5,731 nucleotides of DNA. Source: Acidimicrobiia bacterium (lineage in GTDB: Bacteria; Actinomycetota; Acidimicrobiia; IMCC26256). The notes under the pieces are model-generated. The model was given only the letters and a program-made list of their open reading frames with translations, was not told the DNA's origin and made no database searches. The position numbers and the translations under genes were made by a program. Shown one piece after another: positions 1 through 5,731 of this stretch. The stretch spans positions 1 to 5,731 of the forward strand of contig JALRDW010000225.1 in the NCBI GenBank assembly GCA_023262065.1, in the 5' to 3' direction. The first letter of the stretch is position 1, and the number at the start of each line of letters is the position of its first letter.

Positions 1-22
1 TAGGTTGCGAAGGTCGTCCAAC

Positions 23-31
23 GAAGAGGAG
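23..31 (+). promoter_or_regulatory. Shine-Dalgarno site of the small acidic ORF
   Basis: GAAGAGGAG lies 3 nt before the ATG at 35 and 6 nt before the GTG at 38. It is the main reason for starting the small gene here rather than at the upstream TTG. The short spacing to the ATG leaves the GTG open as the real initiator. Confidence 0.5.
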
Positions 32-34
32 CAC

Positions 35-211
35 ATGGTGAACACCGAACTGGTGGAACTCATCGACGCCGGGCTCGAGCGCTTCGGCAGCCGCGACCTC
101 ATCTCGGGTGCGGAGGTCCTCGACTTCCTGCTCGACCTGCGCCTCTCGGCCATCACGCCCGACCCGCTCGCCCAACTCCTCGAGGAGGAGTCCGAGCCGG
201 CCATCGGCTGA
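35..211 (+). CDS. Small acidic hypothetical protein (58 aa)
   Basis: I do not recognise a family. The predicted product has 58 residues, is leucine-rich and very acidic (13 Asp/Glu against 3 Arg, net charge about -10), and contains no Cys, Lys or His. Residues 4-17 and 25-37 look like amphipathic helices, and the C-terminus carries an acidic run (EEESE, residues 50-54). There is no signal peptide or membrane segment, so it is probably cytoplasmic. The ATG at 35 was chosen because a purine-rich Shine-Dalgarno sequence ends just before it and G/C-rich third positions begin there. A GTG at 38 has slightly better spacing and is an equally possible start. The frame stays open to the left edge, including a TTG at 5, but codon use upstream is not coding-like. 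A strong hairpin follows 6 nt after the stop. The downstream L,D-transpeptidase lies on the same strand but no functional link is visible. Confidence 0.6.
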   Translation: MVNTELVELIDAGLERFGSRDLISGAEVLDFLLDLRLSAITPDPLAQLLEEESEPAIG

Positions 212-217
212 TCCACC

Positions 218-238
218 TCGGCCCCGATCCGGGGTCGA
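218..238 (+). terminator. GC hairpin after the small acidic ORF
   Basis: Bases 218-226 pair with 230-238 to give a 9-bp stem (one G-T wobble) closed by a 3-base loop, ATC. It begins 6 nt after the stop codon of the small gene. No T-run follows, so this would be a U-less intrinsic terminator of the kind often proposed in high-GC actinobacteria. It could also be a 3' end stabiliser. The rest of the stretch up to about 310 shows no clear promoter or coding signature to me. Confidence 0.5.
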
Positions 239-319
239 TCACAACGGAGTGTCCGCCGGCCCGCACGACCACGCGGCCGCGCCCCGCCTCCGGCGCGATG
301 GCGTGGAAGAATCCCCGCC

Positions 320-460
320 ATCGACGACATCACCCCCTCCCGACCGCCGGGCTCCGGCGATGACCCGGCTCCCCTGACCCGGCGCGAGCGGCGCCTCGCG
401 CGCGAGCAGGCGCCCCGACGTGGTCGACGTCGGTTCCTCACCGCGCTGGCCATCGTCGCC
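320..460 (+). other. Probable N-terminal extension of the L,D-transpeptidase, lacking a canonical start codon
   Basis: The transpeptidase frame is open from 212, but no ATG, GTG or TTG occurs in it before 461. From about 320 the frame acquires high G/C third positions and reads like a genuine N-terminus: an Asp/Pro-rich start, then an Arg-rich stretch (RRERRLAREQAPRRGRRR) and the hydrophobic FLTALAIVA, which runs straight into the helix encoded after 461. This gives the expected cytoplasmic positive segment followed by a membrane anchor. The codon at 320 is ATC, with a weak purine stretch (GGAAGA, 305-310) upstream; a CTG at 374 is another possibility. A non-canonical start, or a base error turning ATG into ATC, is inferred. 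A frameshift from the neighbouring frame, which has a GTG at 249, is less likely. Confidence 0.6.
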
Positions 461-1507
461 GTGCTCGGACTCGTCGGCGGGACCGGATGGGCCGTCGTGG
501 CCTACTGGCCCTCCAGCGACGACGCGGTCGCCGTGGACGCACCGTCGAGCACGACCCGGTCGACCACCACGACGACCACGACCGTGCCGCCGAGCACGAC
601 GACGACGCTGCCCGCGCTCGTCCAACCTGCGCCGGTCGTGCTCCCGCCCGTGCCCGGCGGTGTCGTGTCACAGGGTTCGACCGGGGCCGAGGTCGCGGCC
701 TACCAGGAGCGACTGGCCGCCCTGCGCTTCGATCCGGGCACCCAGCGCGGCACCTTCTCCACCGACACCACCTACGCGGTGCACGCGCTCCAGAAGATGA
801 TGGGCGTTCCGGTGAGTGGCCGCCTCGGTGAGCCCGAGCGGGCCGCGCTCCAGAACTTCCAGTATCCGACGCCGCACCATCCGACCGCCGAACCCGACCG
901 CACCGAGGTCGACATCACCAAGCAGGTCATGACGGTCTACGAGGGGCACCAGGTGCGCCTCATCACGACCATCTCCACCGGATCGGGCGAGCGCTACTGC
1001 TACACGCCCTTCTACTCCACGACCCGGGTGTGCGAGAACGCGGTCACGCCGGCGGGCCGGTACGCGTACACGTACTACGTCGACGCGTGGCACCGCTCCC
1101 CCCTCGGCCAGCTCTACAAGCCCTTCTACTTCAACCGTGGGATTGCGGTGCACGGGTACCCGAGCGTGCCGGTGCGCCCGGCGTCGCACGGTTGCGTGCG
1201 GGTGCCGATGCGGGTGGCCGACTACTGGGAGACGCTCGTCGATCAGGGCGACCCGGTGTACGTGGACGGGACCCAGGCCGCCACGGTGCAGGCCCCGAAC
1301 GTCGTGAACCCGAACCAGCCGGCGCTGCCCGGCACCCGCACGGTCGGGGGACCGCCGCGGACGGCGTCGGGCACGCCGACCACCACTGCGCCGCCGTCGC
1401 TCGGCCCGGTCGATCCGACGCCGACCACCGTGGCACCGACCACGACGACGCTGGCACCGACCACCACGACCGCGCCGCCGACCACCACCACCACGCCCGT
1501 CGGCTGA
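461..1507 (+). CDS. Secreted or membrane-anchored L,D-transpeptidase (YkuD family) with peptidoglycan-binding domain
   Basis: This enzyme should form 3-3 peptide cross-links in peptidoglycan, or attach groups to it, outside the membrane. Numbering here is from the GTG at 461, the first canonical start; the true protein probably begins upstream. Residues 1-16 are the C-terminal half of a membrane helix. Residues 29-51 are a Thr/Ser/Pro linker. Residues about 70-131 match a PG_binding_1 domain (QGSTGAEVAAYQERL). Residues about 148-271 form the YkuD catalytic domain, with His231 (AVHG), His243 and the nucleophile Cys245 in SHGCVRVP, followed by Arg247. Cys180 and Cys191 bracket an insert before TPAGRY and may form a disulfide. 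Residues about 272-348 are a disordered tail ending in Thr/Pro repeats. The domain order is usual for actinobacterial L,D-transpeptidases. It converges on the suf unit and is probably unrelated to it in function. Confidence 0.9.
   Translation: MLGLVGGTGWAVVAYWPSSDDAVAVDAPSSTTRSTTTTTTTVPPSTTTTLPALVQPAPVVLPPVPGGVVSQGSTGAEVAAYQERLAALRFDPGTQRGTFSTDTTYAVHALQKMMGVPVSGRLGEPERAALQNFQYPTPHHPTAEPDRTEVDITKQVMTVYEGHQVRLITTISTGSGERYCYTPFYSTTRVCENAVTPAGRYAYTYYVDAWHRSPLGQLYKPFYFNRGIAVHGYPSVPVRPASHGCVRVPMRVADYWETLVDQGDPVYVDGTQAATVQAPNVVNPNQPALPGTRTVGGPPRTASGTPTTTAPPSLGPVDPTPTTVAPTTTTLAPTTTTAPPTTTTTPVG
1431..1472 (+). repeat. Two-copy 21-nt tandem repeat in the Thr/Pro tail of the L,D-transpeptidase
   Basis: Two adjacent 21-nt units (1431-1451 and 1452-1472) begin TGGCACCGACCAC and differ at a few bases. 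In frame they encode APTTTTL and APTTTTA, with a degenerate third copy, PPTTTTT, following. They sit at the end of a longer ACC/ACG-rich tract (about 1378-1497); a similar Thr tract occurs at 553-609. The repeats probably extend a flexible extracellular tail, and such tracts commonly vary in length. Confidence 0.75.
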
Positions 1508-1514
1508 CCGCCGG

Positions 1515-1536
1515 GCCCGCCGTGCGACGGCCGGGC
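1515..1536. terminator. GC hairpin between convergent genes
   Basis: In the 28-nt gap between the transpeptidase stop and the sufC2 stop, GCCGT (1519-1523) pairs perfectly with ACGGC (1527-1531) around the loop GCG. Skipping C1532, the stem extends by GCCC with GGGC, giving 9 bp with one bulge. No T-run is present on either strand. Its place between two convergent stop codons suggests a shared, bidirectional terminator; that role is inferred. Confidence 0.4.
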
Positions 1537-2330
1537 TAGAAGCCGGGGTCGGCGAAGGGGTCGTCGGCCCGGGTCTGGACCGGGCCGGGGACCTCGATGC
1601 CCAGACGGGCCGCGATGCCGTCGTAGCCGCCGGCCTCGAGTTCGTCGGCGAGCTCCGGGCCGCCGCTCGTCACGATGCGACCGCCCATGAACACGTGGAC
1701 GACGTCGGGCGTGAGCTCGGTGAGCAGGCGCGAGTAGTGGGTGATGGCGAGCACGCCGAGTCCGTTCTCGGTGGTCATGGCCTTCACCCGGCGGGCGACG
1801 TCGCGCAGCGCATCGACGTCGAGGCCGGAGTCGATCTCGTCGAGCACCGCGTAGCCCGGGCGCAGCACGGCGAGTTGGAGGGTCTCGGCCCGCTTCTGCT
1901 CGCCGCCGGAGAACTCGACGTTCACCCCCCGGGTGAGGAACTCGTCGCGCACCTCGAGGCGAGCGGCCTCGGTGGCGAGGGCGGCGTCGAGGTCGGACGG
2001 GTCGACGCCGCGGGCGCGCATCGAGGAGGCGAGGAGGTCGGCGATGCGCACGCCCGGCACCTCGATCGGGTACTGCATGGCGAGGAAGAGCCCGGCGGCG
2101 GCGCGCCGGGAGGTCTCGAGCCCGAGGATCTCCATGCCGTCGACGGTGACCGATCCCCCGGTGGCCTCGTAGCCCTCGCGGCCCATGAGGACGTGCGAGA
2201 GCGTGGACTTGCCGGAACCGTTGGGGCCCATGAGCGCGTGGACCTCGCCCGGCGCGACCTCGAGGTCCACCCCGCGCAGGATCTCGGTGCCGGCCACACC
2301 GCCGCGCAAGTTCCGGATGACGAGGCTCAC
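1536..2330 (-). CDS. sufC: Fe-S cluster assembly ATPase SufC, second copy (SufC2)
   Basis: This ABC-type ATPase should power the SufBCD Fe-S cluster scaffold in the cytoplasm. It has 264 residues, slightly longer than the usual 250 or so. Visible motifs are Walker A GPNGSGKST (residues 35-43, Lys41), Q-loop Gln86 (AMQYP), signature FSGGEQKR (140-147), Walker B with catalytic Glu165 (VLDEIDSGLD) and switch His198 (ITHY). Lys146 corresponds to the Lys that forms a salt bridge with the catalytic Glu in E. coli SufC. It differs from the usual GFSGGEKKR and LDETDSGLD by EF, EQKR and DEID, and it ends in an extra Asp/Pro tail (about residues 248-264). The GTG start overlaps the Rieske stop by 4 nt (GTGA), with GGAGGT just upstream. 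All ATPase residues are present, so it looks functional. Over about 100 residues it is roughly 60% identical to SufC1 by hand alignment. Confidence 0.95.
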   Translation of the reverse strand: MSLVIRNLRGGVAGTEILRGVDLEVAPGEVHALMGPNGSGKSTLSHVLMGREGYEATGGSVTVDGMEILGLETSRRAAAGLFLAMQYPIEVPGVRIADLLASSMRARGVDPSDLDAALATEAARLEVRDEFLTRGVNVEFSGGEQKRAETLQLAVLRPGYAVLDEIDSGLDVDALRDVARRVKAMTTENGLGVLAITHYSRLLTELTPDVVHVFMGGRIVTSGGPELADELEAGGYDGIAARLGIEVPGPVQTRADDPFADPGF

Positions 2331-2641
2331 GGCACCTCCACGATGACGTCGTCGCCGACGATGCGCACGCCGTAGACCGGTACGGGCCTCGTGGCGGGCA
2401 GCGTGCGGGGTTCACCCGTGGCGAGGTCGAAGGTGGCGCCGTGCTTCGGACACTCGATCGTGCCGGCGCCGCCGTCGATCCCACCCTCGGCGAGCGAGGC
2501 CTCGGCGTGCGAGCAGCGATCGCCGATCGCGTACCAGGTGTCGTCGATCCGCACCACCGCGACCCGGTGACCGTCGGCGTCGACCCGGCGCGCGTCGCGC
2601 GCACCGAACTCCGAGACACTCGCGACACGCACGTCAGCCAC
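2327..2641 (-). CDS. Rieske-type [2Fe-2S] ferredoxin embedded in the suf operon
   Basis: This is a 104-residue soluble Rieske ferredoxin of the small NirD/dioxygenase-ferredoxin type. The cluster ligands are visible as Cys43-x-His45 (DRCSHAEASL) and Cys64-x-x-His67 (IECPKHGATFDL), an 18-residue gap between the two pairs. The tail PVPVYGVRIVGDDVIVEVP is the usual closing beta strands. There is no signal peptide or membrane segment. The GTG at 2641 was chosen because it overlaps the sufD stop by 8 nt and the encoded MADVRVASVSEF is a typical family N-terminus; the same frame is open far upstream only as a shadow of sufD. A similar gene sits between sufD and sufC in several actinobacteria such as Streptomyces, where it is often annotated as a dioxygenase ferredoxin. 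No oxygenase is nearby, so a role as electron donor to, or client of, Fe-S assembly is more likely; this is inference. Confidence 0.92.
   Translation of the reverse strand: MADVRVASVSEFGARDARRVDADGHRVAVVRIDDTWYAIGDRCSHAEASLAEGGIDGGAGTIECPKHGATFDLATGEPRTLPATRPVPVYGVRIVGDDVIVEVP
2334..2339 (-). promoter_or_regulatory. Shine-Dalgarno site of sufC2
   Basis: GGAGGT on the minus strand lies 3 nt before the GTG start and inside the last codons of the Rieske gene. It supports GTG at 2330 as the start and a coupled Rieske/SufC2 translation. Confidence 0.55.
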
Positions 2642-3947
2642 GGCCGTCCCCCGGGTGGAGGTGGCCCAGCTTGTCGTGCACGGCACGGCGCAGCGGACCG
2701 ACGAGTGCGGCGACCGGCAGGCGCTCGAAGACATCCTCGAAGAACCCGAGCACGATGAGACGCTCCGCCTCCTCCGGGGGCACGCCCCGGGTGGCGAGGT
2801 AGTAGCGCTGGTCCTCGTCGATCGGACCGACCGCGGAGGCGTGGGAGCACCGGACGTCATCGGCCTCGATCTCGAGGTTCGGGATCGACTCGGCGCCGGC
2901 GCCCTCGGTGAGCACGAGGTTGCGGTTGCTCTGCGTGGCGGTGGACTTCTGCGCCTCCGGGTGGATGTGCACGAGGCCCGAGTACACCGAGCGGGCCCGG
3001 TCCTCGACCGCACCCTTGAACAGCAGGTTCGAGTGGGTGCGCGGGGCGACGTGGTCCTGGAGCGTGCGGAAGTCGAGCATCTGGTCCTGGTCGCCGTAGT
3101 AGACGGCCACCTGCTCGGACTCCGCGCCCGGGGCCTCGAGGCGGGCCTCGCTGCGCAGCCGGGCGTAGGCACCACCGAGCGCGACCGCCGAGGACCGCAG
3201 CACCGCATCACGCCCGAGGTGGGCCCGCTGCAGGGCGACGCTCCAGGTGCGCGGGCCGTACTCCTGCACCGCCTGGTAGCGGACGTTCGCGCCGTCACGC
3301 ACGATGAGTTCGACCACGGCGTCGACGAGGTGCTCGACGTCGGGAGACCCGAACCGCTCGAGCACCGAGACCTGGCTCGTCTCCTCCGCCACCACGAGGG
3401 TGTGCGGGAACGAGGCGAGGCCGTCGCCGTCCGACCAGTGGAGCACGACGATGGGCGCATCGACGACCACACCCTTGGGCACGTGGACGTACGCGCCACC
3501 GGCGAGGAACGCGTCGTGCAGGAGGGTGAACGCGTCGGGCGAGGCGTCGGAGGTGGCACCGAGGGTGCCCGCGACGCTCGCGTGGTCCAGCGTGGCGAGG
3601 CCACCGACCACCACCCCGCGGTCGGCGAGCGCGGGATCGAGTTCGTGGTGCACCACCCGGCCGTCGCGCACGACGACGAGCCCCGCCCGCTCGCCCACCT
3701 CGGCGGCCACCGGCCCACCGCCGGGCACCGAGTCCACACCCGGCGCCCCGAGTTCCTCGGCCGACATCGGCCGGAAGCGGGCGAGCTCGAGCTCGTCGAT
3801 CCGGCTGTAGCGCCAGATCTCCTCCTCGGCCGTCGGCCACTCGACGTCGGCGAGACCCTCCGCGGCCGCGACCCGACGGTCTCGCAACCAGTCGGGACCA
3901 CCGAGCGCGCGTGCGGCATCGACGGTGAAGGGGTGCTGCATCGTCAT
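2634..3947 (-). CDS. sufD: Fe-S cluster assembly protein SufD
   Basis: SufD pairs with SufB on a SufC dimer to form the scaffold on which Fe-S clusters are built; it is linked to iron entry. The protein has 437 residues, a normal length. The N-terminal helical region carries the WRYSRIDELEL segment (around residues 45-55), common in SufD. The central beta-helix includes GAYVHVPKGVVVDAPI, and the C-terminal core includes NLEIEADDVRCSHASAVG with Cys367 and His369. That His corresponds to the functionally important His of E. coli SufD (CSHGA motif). The family usually has CSHG; here it is CSHA. ATG at 3947 was chosen 13 nt after the sufB stop; an in-frame ATG at 3941 is also possible. No good Shine-Dalgarno precedes it, so translation may depend on ribosomes finishing sufB. 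Confidence 0.95.
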   Translation of the reverse strand: MTMQHPFTVDAARALGGPDWLRDRRVAAAEGLADVEWPTAEEEIWRYSRIDELELARFRPMSAEELGAPGVDSVPGGGPVAAEVGERAGLVVVRDGRVVHHELDPALADRGVVVGGLATLDHASVAGTLGATSDASPDAFTLLHDAFLAGGAYVHVPKGVVVDAPIVVLHWSDGDGLASFPHTLVVAEETSQVSVLERFGSPDVEHLVDAVVELIVRDGANVRYQAVQEYGPRTWSVALQRAHLGRDAVLRSSAVALGGAYARLRSEARLEAPGAESEQVAVYYGDQDQMLDFRTLQDHVAPRTHSNLLFKGAVEDRARSVYSGLVHIHPEAQKSTATQSNRNLVLTEGAGAESIPNLEIEADDVRCSHASAVGPIDEDQRYYLATRGVPPEEAERLIVLGFFEDVFERLPVAALVGPLRRAVHDKLGHLHPGDGRG

Positions 3948-3960
3948 CGGGGGTTCCCGG

Positions 3961-5366
3961 TCAGCCGACCGAGCCCTCCATGTTGAGCTCGATGAGGCGG
4001 GAGAGCTCGACCGCGTACTCCATGGGGAGCGTCTTGGTGATCGGCTCGATGAACCCGTTCACGATCATCGCCGTGGCCTGCTGCTCGGAGAGCCCGCGGC
4101 TCATCAGGTAGAAGACCTGGTCGTCACCGACCTTCGAGACGGTGGCCTCGTGGCCGATGCGCGCGTCCTGCTCGTCGACCTCCATGTAGGGGTAGGTGTC
4201 GGAGCGGGAGTCCTCGTCGAGGATGAGGGCATCGCAGCGCACGTGGCTCTTGACCCCGTGCGCCCCCTCCTCGACCTTCACGAGACCCCGGTAGGTGGTG
4301 CGCCCGCCGTCCTTCGAGATCGACTTCGAATCGATGATCGACGTGGTCTCGGGCGCGGCGTGGGTCATCTTCGCCCCGGCGTCCTGGTGCTGACCGGCGC
4401 CGGCGTAGGCGACCGAGAGCACCTCACCGTGCGCCTTCGGGCCGGTCATGACCACGGCGGGGTACTTCATGGTCAGCTTGGAGCCGAGGTTGCCGTCGAT
4501 CCACTCGACCGTCGCCTCGGTCTGGGCGACCGCGCGCTTCGTGACCAGGTTGTAGACGTTCGGGGACCAGTTCTGGATGGTCGAGTACCGGATGCGCGCG
4601 CCGGGCTTCGCGATGAGTTCGACCACCGCCGAGTGCAGGGAGTCGGTCGAGTAGACGGGGGCCGAGCAGCCCTCGACGTAGTGCACCGAGGAACCCTCGT
4701 CGGCGATGATGAGCGTCCGCTCGAACTGGCCGGAGTTCTCGGCGTTGATCCGGAAGTAGGCCTGCAGCGGCATGTCGACGTGCACACCCGGCGGCACGTA
4801 GATGAACGAGCCGCCGCTCCACACCGCGGAGTTGAGGGCGGCGAACTTGTTGTCACCGGGCGGGATGACGGTGGCGAAGTGCTCCCGCACGATCTCCGGG
4901 TACTCGCGCAGCGCGGTGTCCATGTCGGTGAAGAGCACACCGAGGGCCTCGAGGTCCTCGCGGTTCTTGTGGTACACGACCTCGGACTCGTACTGCGCGG
5001 TGACCCCGGCGAGGAACTTGCGCTCGGCCTCGGGGATCCCGAGCCGCTCGAAGGTGTTCTTGATCGTCTCGGGGACGTCATCCCACGAGCGCGCGTTGGC
5101 CTCGGCGGGCTTGAGGTAGTAGAAGATGTCGTCGAAGTCGATGCCGGTCAGGTCGGCGCCCCACTCGGGCATCGGCTTCGACTTGAAGATCTCGTAGGAC
5201 TCGAGCCGGAAGTCGAGCATCCACTGCGGCTCGCCCTTGTGGGCCGAGATCTGGCGGATGATCTCCTCGTCGAGGCCCTTCGCCGTCTTGATGACGGGGT
5301 TCTCCTCGTCGCGGAAGCCCCACTTGTACTCGCCGAGGTCGACGTCGGGCGTCTCGATGCTGCCCA

Positions 5367-5367
<1 letters not shown>
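3961..5367 (-). CDS. sufB: Fe-S cluster assembly scaffold protein SufB
   Basis: SufB is the scaffold subunit that accepts sulfur and assembles the nascent cluster with SufD and SufC. The protein has 468 residues, typical for the family, and is uninterrupted. Landmarks are the N-terminal [20 protein letters not shown] segment, the beta-helix strands with [20 protein letters not shown], and the C-terminal block. Cys378 (VRCDALIL) aligns, counting from the C-terminus, with E. coli Cys405; His406 and Glu407 (GHEATVSK) align with E. coli His433/Glu434. The end NMEGSVG matches the family's usual terminus. The YVEGC site, where mycobacterial SufB carries an intein, is intact. The ATG at 5367 overlaps the sufC1 stop by 1 nt (TGATG), with a strong Shine-Dalgarno 9 nt upstream. 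Confidence 0.97.

Positions 5368-5731
<364 letters not shown>

Noticed and set aside
239..377. Short plus-strand frame from GTG 249 ending at 377 as the transpeptidase N-terminus via frameshift
   Set aside because: It would need an indel, its third positions are less coding-like, and the in-frame reading from about 320 already gives a sensible N-terminus. It cannot be fully excluded without read data.
540..620. ACC/ACG-rich tracts as CRISPR or regulatory repeats
   Set aside because: They are in-frame Thr codons of a disordered linker, with no regular spacer structure.
1243..2850. 535-codon minus-strand frame spanning the transpeptidase tail, sufC2 and the Rieske gene
   Set aside because: It crosses three confident genes out of frame and its protein is low-complexity Arg/Pro/Ala/Gly. 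It is a compositional shadow.
2642..3919. Upstream extension of the Rieske frame into a 530-codon fusion
   Set aside because: The upstream part is an out-of-frame Arg/Ser/Pro-rich reading of sufD. The GTG at 2641 overlapping the sufD stop explains the Rieske gene at normal family length.
2655..3986. 443-codon open frame on the plus strand opposite sufD
   Set aside because: It mirrors sufD codon by codon, with composition (runs of Val, Leu, Asp, Arg, Gly, His) typical of the antisense of high-GC3 genes. sufD on the other strand is unmistakable.
4600..4700. Possible intein in SufB, as in mycobacteria
   Set aside because: The [10 protein letters not shown] region is continuous and the protein has the usual intein-free length.

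Overview
The window is very GC-rich DNA (around 70% by eye) with strong G/C preference at third codon positions, GTG starts and tightly overlapping genes. It looks like a high-GC actinobacterium. The Thr/Pro-rich secreted L,D-transpeptidase and the Rieske gene inside a sufBD-sufC cluster fit Actinobacteria. Assignment to Acidimicrobiia or a relative is only an inference from style.

Left part (1-1507, plus strand): a small, very acidic 58-residue protein of unknown function has a clear ribosome binding site and is followed by a strong GC hairpin. Next comes a membrane-anchored or secreted L,D-transpeptidase with a peptidoglycan-binding domain, a YkuD catalytic domain (SHGCVR) and two Thr/Pro-rich disordered segments. 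Its reading frame continues upstream of the first usable start codon and encodes an Arg-rich segment plus the first half of the membrane helix. The true start is therefore non-canonical or obscured, most likely near 320.

Right part (1536-5731, minus strand): one transcription unit reads right to left as sufC1 (cut by the window edge), sufB, sufD, a Rieske [2Fe-2S] ferredoxin gene, and a second sufC (sufC2). The junctions are a 1-nt overlap, a 13-nt gap, an 8-nt overlap and a 4-nt overlap, so translation is probably coupled throughout. SufB, SufD and SufC form the scaffold/ATPase complex that builds Fe-S clusters. The Rieske protein may be an electron carrier or a client. No sufS, sufU or sufT lies downstream of sufC2; the unit ends there, facing the transpeptidase gene convergently across 28 nt that hold a GC hairpin.

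Most of the window is ordinary Fe-S assembly and cell-wall biology. The feature most worth a second look is the pair of divergent sufC paralogs flanking sufB-sufD-Rieske, which could give an asymmetric SufB-SufC1-SufC2-SufD complex. The second is the start-codon anomaly of the L,D-transpeptidase.
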